Shown piece by piece: positions 59,661 to 64,000 of a stretch of DNA of 64,000 bases. The first letter of the stretch is position 1. Each line of letters opens with the position of its first letter. A model generated the notes under the pieces. It was not told the DNA's origin. It saw nothing but the letters and a program-made list of their open reading frames with translations, and made no database searches. The translations under genes were made by a program, and so were the position numbers. This DNA comes from Melastoma dodecandrum (lineage: Eukaryota > Streptophyta > Magnoliopsida > Myrtales > Melastomataceae), in assembly GCA_029817715.1 (NCBI GenBank), contig JARUPY010000398.1:992001-1056000 (forward strand). The letters run 5' to 3'.

Positions 59661-60542
59661 ATGACTGGACAAGCTTCGATCGAGGATCTCCACAGCGCGC
59701 TCATGACCGACGGCTATTGCGTCGTTCCCGGCGCGGTTCCGCGCGAGCAGGTTGCCGCTCTGGCAGGCGATCTCGACGAGACCTTCGCACGGACGCCTTT
59801 CTGTGAAGGAGGCTTTTACGGCCGACAGACCAAACGCTTCGGTAGTCTCCTTCGCCGCTCGCCTCATGCCGCGAAACTCGTTCAGCAGGCAACGATCATC
59901 GAACTGATCGAGCGCGTCCTGACGCCCTATTGCGACCGCATCCAGCTCAACCTGACGCAGGCGATCGAAATCCATCCCGGCGCGGCCTCGCAATTCCCGC
60001 ATCGCGACCAAGACATGTGGCAGGCCGAGAAGGGCACCTTCGAGTACATGGTCAATGTGATGTGGCCCTTCACGCCGTACACGGTGGAGAACGGCGCGAC
60101 CGTCATCTGGCCGAAGAGCCATGGTGCAGCCGCGCTTAAAGCGATGGCGACGGAGGCGCCGATCACCGCGGAGTGCGGATCCGGCGATGCGCTTTTGTTT
60201 CTCGGGTCTACTCTGCACGGGGCCGGCGAGAACCGCAGCGACACAATCCGGCGCGGCATGATCGTCAGCTATTGCCTCGGCTGGCTGAAGCCGTACGAGA
60301 ACCAGTGGCTGGTCTATCCGCCGGCTGTCGCGCGAGCCTTCGACCCCAGCCTGGCCGGTCTCGTCGGCTATCGGCAGCACCGGCCCAACCTCGGGAATTA
60401 CGAGGGCCGCTGCCCGTCGATCCTGCTGGGGGAGAGCATCCCCGACCATATCGGTGCCATCGACGAGCTGCGGCCGGATCAGGAGGCTGCTGTCGCCGAC
60501 TTCATCGCGGGTCAACGCGAGATTGCTCGCGCGTCCATTTGA
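59661..60542 (+). CDS. Phytanoyl-CoA dioxygenase (PhyH) family protein
   Basis: 293 residues, 15 bases after luxI with GGAG upstream. Fe(II)/2-oxoglutarate ligands: His114 and Asp116 in FPHRDQDMW, and His186 in LGSTLHGAGEN, with Arg near 198 for 2-oxoglutarate. The family hydroxylates lipids, acyl groups or small metabolites. Its tight coupling to luxI suggests it changes the signal molecule or makes a quorum-controlled product. That is inference. Confidence 0.88.
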   Translation: MTGQASIEDLHSALMTDGYCVVPGAVPREQVAALAGDLDETFARTPFCEGGFYGRQTKRFGSLLRRSPHAAKLVQQATIIELIERVLTPYCDRIQLNLTQAIEIHPGAASQFPHRDQDMWQAEKGTFEYMVNVMWPFTPYTVENGATVIWPKSHGAAALKAMATEAPITAECGSGDALLFLGSTLHGAGENRSDTIRRGMIVSYCLGWLKPYENQWLVYPPAVARAFDPSLAGLVGYRQHRPNLGNYEGRCPSILLGESIPDHIGAIDELRPDQEAAVADFIAGQREIARASI

Positions 60543-60564
60543 CAAGGCGGCGCTGCCGATTTCG

Positions 60565-60822
60565 CTACGCGCGCGAGAGCGGCAGCCCCGACCCCTTTCT
60601 GGGCTTTGGCAGGCAGTCGTCGAAGACATCAGCGGGAGTCAGATTGAACGTGTGGCAAACGATCAGCATCCGACCGGGGGACAAGCGTTTGGTGCCCTCT
60701 TCGATCAACCGTAGCTCGTCTATGTCAATCGAGAGTAGAGCCGCCAACCGCTCTTCGGACATGACCGCATACTCACGTTGGCTGCGAACGAAACGACCCA
60801 CGTGAACATCGATCTCGCTCAC
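60565..60822 (-). CDS. Small XRE-type helix-turn-helix regulator
   Basis: 85 residues from GTG 60822, chosen because GGAGG lies five bases before it; longer frames lack this. VGRFVRSQREYAVMSEERLAALLSIDIDELRLIEEGTKRLSPGRMLIVCHTFNLTPADVF is an XRE fold with a weak second helix. It converges on the dioxygenase gene, 22 bases apart. Small regulators of this type occur in rhizobial quorum-sensing and stress loci. Confidence 0.72.
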   Translation of the reverse strand: MSEIDVHVGRFVRSQREYAVMSEERLAALLSIDIDELRLIEEGTKRLSPGRMLIVCHTFNLTPADVFDDCLPKPRKGSGLPLSRA

Positions 60823-60855
60823 TGCGACCTCCAATAAATTTAAGGCAATACCACG

Positions 60856-61041
60856 ATGCCGTTCGAACACGACGATGTGCAAACCTACATTTTCGAAATG
60901 CTCGCGCAACTGGCCAATATGGCGCGCAACTGCGCTGACGAGCGACTTGCCGGGGATCTCGAAGGTGTTCGTCAGCGGCTGGACGCCGCGCGCACAGCCG
61001 CCGAGGAGAGCCTCCTCGCTGAACCGGTCAAGCTGAACTGA
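60856..61041 (+). CDS. Small helical protein of unknown function
   Basis: 61 residues, divergent from the XRE-type gene with a 33-base AT-rich gap. It is a probable coiled helix pair (VQTYIFEMLAQLANMARNCADERLAGDLEGVRQRLDAARTAAEESL). There is no strong ribosome site. Codon use and helical pattern are the main support. Confidence 0.5.
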   Translation: MPFEHDDVQTYIFEMLAQLANMARNCADERLAGDLEGVRQRLDAARTAAEESLLAEPVKLN

Positions 61042-61081
61042 GGCGCGTGCCTGATAGCGTCGAGGCAGCTATCCTGGCTGG

Positions 61082-61771
61082 ATGTGCAACCTCTACAGCA
61101 TCACGAGGGGCCAGGAGGCGATGCGTCGGCTCTTCGCCGCCGCGCGCGACCTGACCGGCAACCTGCCGCCGCTGCCCGACGTCTTCCCTGATCAGCTCGC
61201 ACCGATCGTTCGCGCCGACGGCGGCGAGCGGCAGCTCGAGATGATGCGCTGGGGCATGCCCGGGCCGCCGCAGTACGGCGGCGCGCCAGTCACCAACATC
61301 CGCAACACGAAGAGCCCGCACTGGCGCGCGTGGCTCGGCCCGGAGCATCGCTGCCTCGTGCCGGTGAACTCCTTCTGCGAATGGGCCGACACGAAGCCGA
61401 AAAAGACGCCGGTGTGGTTCGCGCTCGCCGACGATCGGCCGCTATTCGCCTTCGCCGGGATCTGGACGGCGTGGCGCGGTGTGCGCGGGACGAAGGCGAA
61501 TCCGGTCGAGGGCGAGCATCGGCTCTACGGCTTCCTGACGACGGACGCGAACGGTGTCGTTGCGCCGGTCCACCCGAAGGCGATGCCGGTGCTGCTGACG
61601 ACGGCCGAGGAGTTCGACGTGTGGCTGCGCGCGCCTTGGTCGGAAGCCGCGGCGCTCCAACGCCCGCTGCCGGACGACATGATGAAGATCGTCGCGCGCG
61701 GCGAGCGGGCCGATCACCACGAAGGCGGCGCGTCTTCGGCGGGGGAACCTCGCCAGCTCGGCCTGCTGTGA
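61082..61771 (+). CDS. SOS response-associated peptidase (YedK/HMCES-like)
   Basis: 229 residues. The catalytic Cys2 directly follows Met. [24 protein letters not shown] with the active-site Glu, and [12 protein letters not shown] with His complete the SRAP pattern. These proteins link covalently to abasic sites in single-stranded DNA and protect them. It sits in the element near a RuvC-like gene and a ligase. Confidence 0.92.
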   Translation: MCNLYSITRGQEAMRRLFAAARDLTGNLPPLPDVFPDQLAPIVRADGGERQLEMMRWGMPGPPQYGGAPVTNIRNTKSPHWRAWLGPEHRCLVPVNSFCEWADTKPKKTPVWFALADDRPLFAFAGIWTAWRGVRGTKANPVEGEHRLYGFLTTDANGVVAPVHPKAMPVLLTTAEEFDVWLRAPWSEAAALQRPLPDDMMKIVARGERADHHEGGASSAGEPRQLGLL

Positions 61772-61781
61772 CCCACGAACT

Positions 61782-62027
61782 TCAGGGTGCGAGCAGCTCC
61801 TCGAGCGAAGGCACCTCGCCGAACGCTCTCAGCACGACGGCATCGGCGAACTCGCCTGTCGCTGGGTCACCCGTCCGCGAGAAGGCCACCGCGCCAGCGG
61901 CGCTGGCCGCCATCCGCCGCGCAGCGCTCTCCGCCGCCCCGGCCGACTGCCGCTCCTGCGCCTCGCCGGCCACAAGCTCGCCGGCCTCGTCGCGCACAAA
62001 AGGCATGGCAACGAAGTAGGTCACCAT
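61782..62027 (-). CDS. Small unknown protein
   Basis: 81 residues from ATG 62027, overlapping the end of the gene before it. MVTYFVAMPFVRDEAGELVAGEAQE is followed by an Ala/Arg-rich helix and an acidic tail. Proteins of this shape are common hypothetical genes in Rhizobiales prophages. No function known. Confidence 0.55.
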   Translation of the reverse strand: MVTYFVAMPFVRDEAGELVAGEAQERQSAGAAESAARRMAASAAGAVAFSRTGDPATGEFADAVVLRAFGEVPSLEELLAP

Positions 62028-62314
62028 CGCCAGGGCTTCTCGCCGCGCTCCCGCGCCATCTGCTCCTCTGCCTCCTGCCGCTGCCCGCTCGGAGCGGAAG
62101 AACCTTCGATCGAGAAATAGAACCGATCGCCGGTCAGGAACGTCGCCATGGCGTCGATCGCCGAGATCACCATCGAGGCGGCATGGTAGGCTGGGCCCAT
62201 CGGCTTCACGCATTTGCACACCTCGATCATCGCGTCGCGACACGCGCGGAGCGCTCGCATCGCCTTCGCCGGGTCCGTCGGCATGTCCGATCGACTCGTC
62301 CGACGTGGCCCCAT
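62021..62314 (-). CDS. Small unknown protein with Cys motif
   Basis: 97 residues from 62314, or 87 from an internal ATG at 62284. The helical core MRALRACRDAMIEVCKCVKPMGPAYHAASMVISAIDAMATFLTG has several Cys residues. The C-terminus is charged. It overlaps the following small gene by seven bases, so the two form an operon. No family recognised. Confidence 0.55.
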   Translation of the reverse strand: MGPRRTSRSDMPTDPAKAMRALRACRDAMIEVCKCVKPMGPAYHAASMVISAIDAMATFLTGDRFYFSIEGSSAPSGQRQEAEEQMARERGEKPWRW

Positions 62315-62400
62315 CTCCTCCTCTTTGTTCTCTAAATGTTCTAATCGAGCGCGCGTTTCCGAGTCCAGACGATCTTCGACGAATCAGCCATGATCGAAGG

Positions 62401-62943
62401 ATGAGAACCGCTCTTGCCGTCGGCCTCCTGCTCGTCGTGCGACCTGTTTGGGCCAACGAGCTGGCGATGCCGAACTCGATCCTGACGCCCGGGGCCGTCG
62501 ACCCAACCGCCACCGCCGCCGTCGTCTGCAACCGCTCGACGAAGGAGAGGCGCTCGGTCACGTCAGCGATGAAAGCAGCCGTGCTCGCCGACTACAACGT
62601 GCCGGAGGCCGAGAGCAGCCACTTTGAGATTGACCACCTCATCCCGCTGGCGATCGGCGGCTCAAACGCGCTGGCGAACCTCTGGCCGCAGCCGTGGGTC
62701 GAGGCAGACGAAAAGGACGTGCTTGAGGTCGAGCTGCAGCGCGAGGTGTGCCATGGGTTGGTCAGCCAGGCTGCGGCGCAACGCGAGATCGCTGAGGATT
62801 GGGCAGCCGCCTACAGCCGACGCGTCGGCGGAAGCCTCGTGGCGGCGGACGAGCCGCTGGCGCCGCAGAAGGGTCGCTCCGGCCTGATCCAGCGGCTTCG
62901 GTCGGTGGCCGGCCGGTGGATCGCGCGAGCCGCGGACTGGTGA
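62401..62943 (+). CDS. Exported HNH-like protein
   Basis: 180 residues from ATG 62401, which gives a short signal peptide (LAVGLLLVVRPVWA). The core FEIDHLIPLAIGGSNALANLWPQPW carries the DH and N of an HNH nuclease fold, and an upstream Cys lies in VVCNRSTKERR. The C-terminal helix is basic. Such secreted HNH proteins occur in phages and alphaproteobacteria; the target is unknown. Confidence 0.75.
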   Translation: MRTALAVGLLLVVRPVWANELAMPNSILTPGAVDPTATAAVVCNRSTKERRSVTSAMKAAVLADYNVPEAESSHFEIDHLIPLAIGGSNALANLWPQPWVEADEKDVLEVELQREVCHGLVSQAAAQREIAEDWAAAYSRRVGGSLVAADEPLAPQKGRSGLIQRLRSVAGRWIARAADW

Positions 62944-63011
62944 ATCGCGTATGCCGGCTCAGGCGACGAGCCGGCACAGAAGCTTAAGCCTCTCCTGCGC
63001 ACGCTCGCGCC

Positions 63012-64000
63012 ATGGCCAAGCCGCCGCCCAAGCCGCCGAGGACGCGCGCCCGCAAGACGGACGCGCCGATCGAGCGCGTCGCCTCGCCGGCGCCGAGGCC
63101 TGCCGATCCGCGCCAGGCAGGCCTCTTCGACAAGCCGCTGCCGTCCTGGATCAAGCCGTGCCTGCCCACGCTGGTCGAGAAGCCGCCCGAGGGGCCGCTG
63201 TGGGCGCACGAGATCAAGTGGGATGGCTACCGCGTGTCGGTCTACGTCGCCGACGGCGCCGTCAAGATCCGCACACGCGGCGGCCACGACTGGACGAAGC
63301 GGTTCCCCGCCATCGCCCGCGCCGCCGCGGCGCTGAAGGTCCGCTCCGCCGTCCTCGACGGCGAGGCGGTGATCCTCGACGCGGAAGGCCGCTCGTCCTT
63401 TGCAGAGCTGCAGGCGGACCTGGACCGACACGGTTCCGAGCGCGCTGTTCTATACGCCTTCGACCTGCTCTTCCTCGACGGCGAGGATCTGCGCGGCCGC
63501 ACGCTTGAGGACCGGCGCGAGGCGCTGGGCGGCATCCTCCCGACGAAGACCCCAATCGCCTTCAGCGAGGCCTTCTATGGCCCTGGCGCTGATCTCTTCC
63601 GCACCGCCTGCGAGCACGAGCTCGAAGGCATTGTGTCGAAGCGCCTCGATCGGCCCTATCGCTCCGGCCGGCGGCGTGACTGGCTCAAGACCAAGTGCGT
63701 GCAGTCTGACACGTTCGTCATCATCGGCTTTCAGCCGGGAACGGGCGCCGTCCGCACGCCGCTCGCCAACATCAAGATCGCGACCTTCGATGGCCACGCG
63801 CTGCGCTATGCTGGCGCGGTCGGCACCGGCTTCTCGGAGGTGGTGGCAGCGAGCCTGCGAGCGCGGTTGGATCGGATCGTGACGCCGACGTGTCCCGTGC
63901 GAGGGCTGAAGGTGAAGGGGGCCGTTTGGGTGTCGCCGGACCTACGAGCAGAGATCGCGTATCGCGGGACGACGACAGCCGGCGAGCTGCGGCATGCGAG
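63012..64000 (+). CDS. ATP-dependent DNA ligase (LigD ligase domain), 3' end cut by window
   Basis: Starts at ATG 63012 and is open to 64,000 (329 codons). A Lys/Pro/Arg-rich leader is followed by the adenylation motif EIKWDGYR with Lys69, then RTRGGHDWTKRFP, LDGEAVILDAEG, DLLFLDGEDLRG and EGIVSKRLDRPYRSGR, and the OB-fold start WLKTKCVQSDTFVIIG. This is the ligase part of bacterial NHEJ ligases, without N-terminal polymerase or phosphoesterase domains. No Ku gene is visible in the window. Confidence 0.9.
   Translation, partial: MAKPPPKPPRTRARKTDAPIERVASPAPRPADPRQAGLFDKPLPSWIKPCLPTLVEKPPEGPLWAHEIKWDGYRVSVYVADGAVKIRTRGGHDWTKRFPAIARAAAALKVRSAVLDGEAVILDAEGRSSFAELQADLDRHGSERAVLYAFDLLFLDGEDLRGRTLEDRREALGGILPTKTPIAFSEAFYGPGADLFRTACEHELEGIVSKRLDRPYRSGRRRDWLKTKCVQSDTFVIIGFQPGTGAVRTPLANIKIATFDGHALRYAGAVGTGFSEVVAASLRARLDRIVTPTCPVRGLKVKGAVWVSPDLRAEIAYRGTTTAGELRHA

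Larger units (their letters stand above)
43837..64000. mobile_element. Integrative element inserted at tRNA-Val, right end outside window
   Basis: Left boundary is the tRNA fragment; the integrase lies 150 bases inside. Contents include small helix-turn-helix proteins, a primase/RepA-like ATPase, iteron-like repeats, a serine recombinase, an IS630 copy, phage-like genes, LuxR/LuxI, a dioxygenase and DNA-repair genes. No second copy of the 45-base att sequence is visible before 64,000, so at least 20 kb belong to it. It resembles a phage remnant, phage satellite or integrated plasmid; no conjugation genes are seen. Confidence 0.72.

Overview
The window is high-GC bacterial DNA with the gene content of an alphaproteobacterium, most likely order Hyphomicrobiales (Rhizobiales). 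The evidence is a MipZ-type division ATPase, a DUF3126 gene, a suf operon with two cysteine desulfurases behind an Irr/ICE-like iron box, a convergent erpA/dgt neighbourhood, a DUF721-mutY pair and an OprB porin. No genus can be named from the sequence alone.

Positions 1-43,800 look like ordinary chromosome. From the left they hold the tip of a response regulator, a DUF423 membrane protein, an acyltransferase, a small secreted protein, a DsbA-like thiol oxidoreductase and a DUF721 gene whose start overlaps that of divergent mutY. Then come a methyltransferase, a periplasmic molybdenum hydroxylase (paoABC-like) and an alpha/beta hydrolase. The iron-sulfur assembly operon (cysteine desulfurase, sufB, sufC, sufD, sufS, DUF59) spans 10.2-17.1 kb. 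It is followed by an OprB porin, an AI-2E family membrane protein, cysG, dusA with a higBA toxin-antitoxin pair, a CoxG-like protein, a large exported protein, erpA, dgt and mipZ. Next are an FAD monooxygenase, a zinc-finger protein, a hydrolase, cysE, a duplicated DUF3126 gene, a PAS protein, a ClpP-fold membrane protein and a GH63-like glycosidase. A divergent GMC oxidoreductase / lactonase-VOC group and a MASE1-GGDEF cyclase close this part.

At 43,837 the chromosome meets a 45-base fragment of the 3' half of a tRNA-Val(CAC) gene, pointing left, with a tyrosine integrase just to its right. I read this as one end of an integrative element that fills the rest of the window and continues past 64,000. 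Its first module is integrase, small helix-turn-helix proteins, a primase/RepA-type ATPase and a dense cluster of GCGAAAC repeats that looks like an iteron origin. Next come small phage-like genes, a serine recombinase and an IS630-type insertion sequence that has split a helix-turn-helix gene. A leftward early-type operon (a duplicated protein, a RuvC-like nuclease, the split gene) faces an XRE regulator. A structured promoter region with repeated GTATGTC follows, then a virion-like protein with a lytic transglycosylase.

The right-hand cargo is a LuxR regulator, an acyl-homoserine-lactone synthase with all its key residues and a phytanoyl-CoA-type dioxygenase, then regulators, an SOS-associated peptidase, a secreted HNH-like protein and an ATP-dependent LigD-type DNA ligase that runs off the window. 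The element therefore joins self-replication features of a plasmid, phage or phage satellite to quorum sensing and DNA-repair cargo. That interpretation is inference from gene order and motifs.
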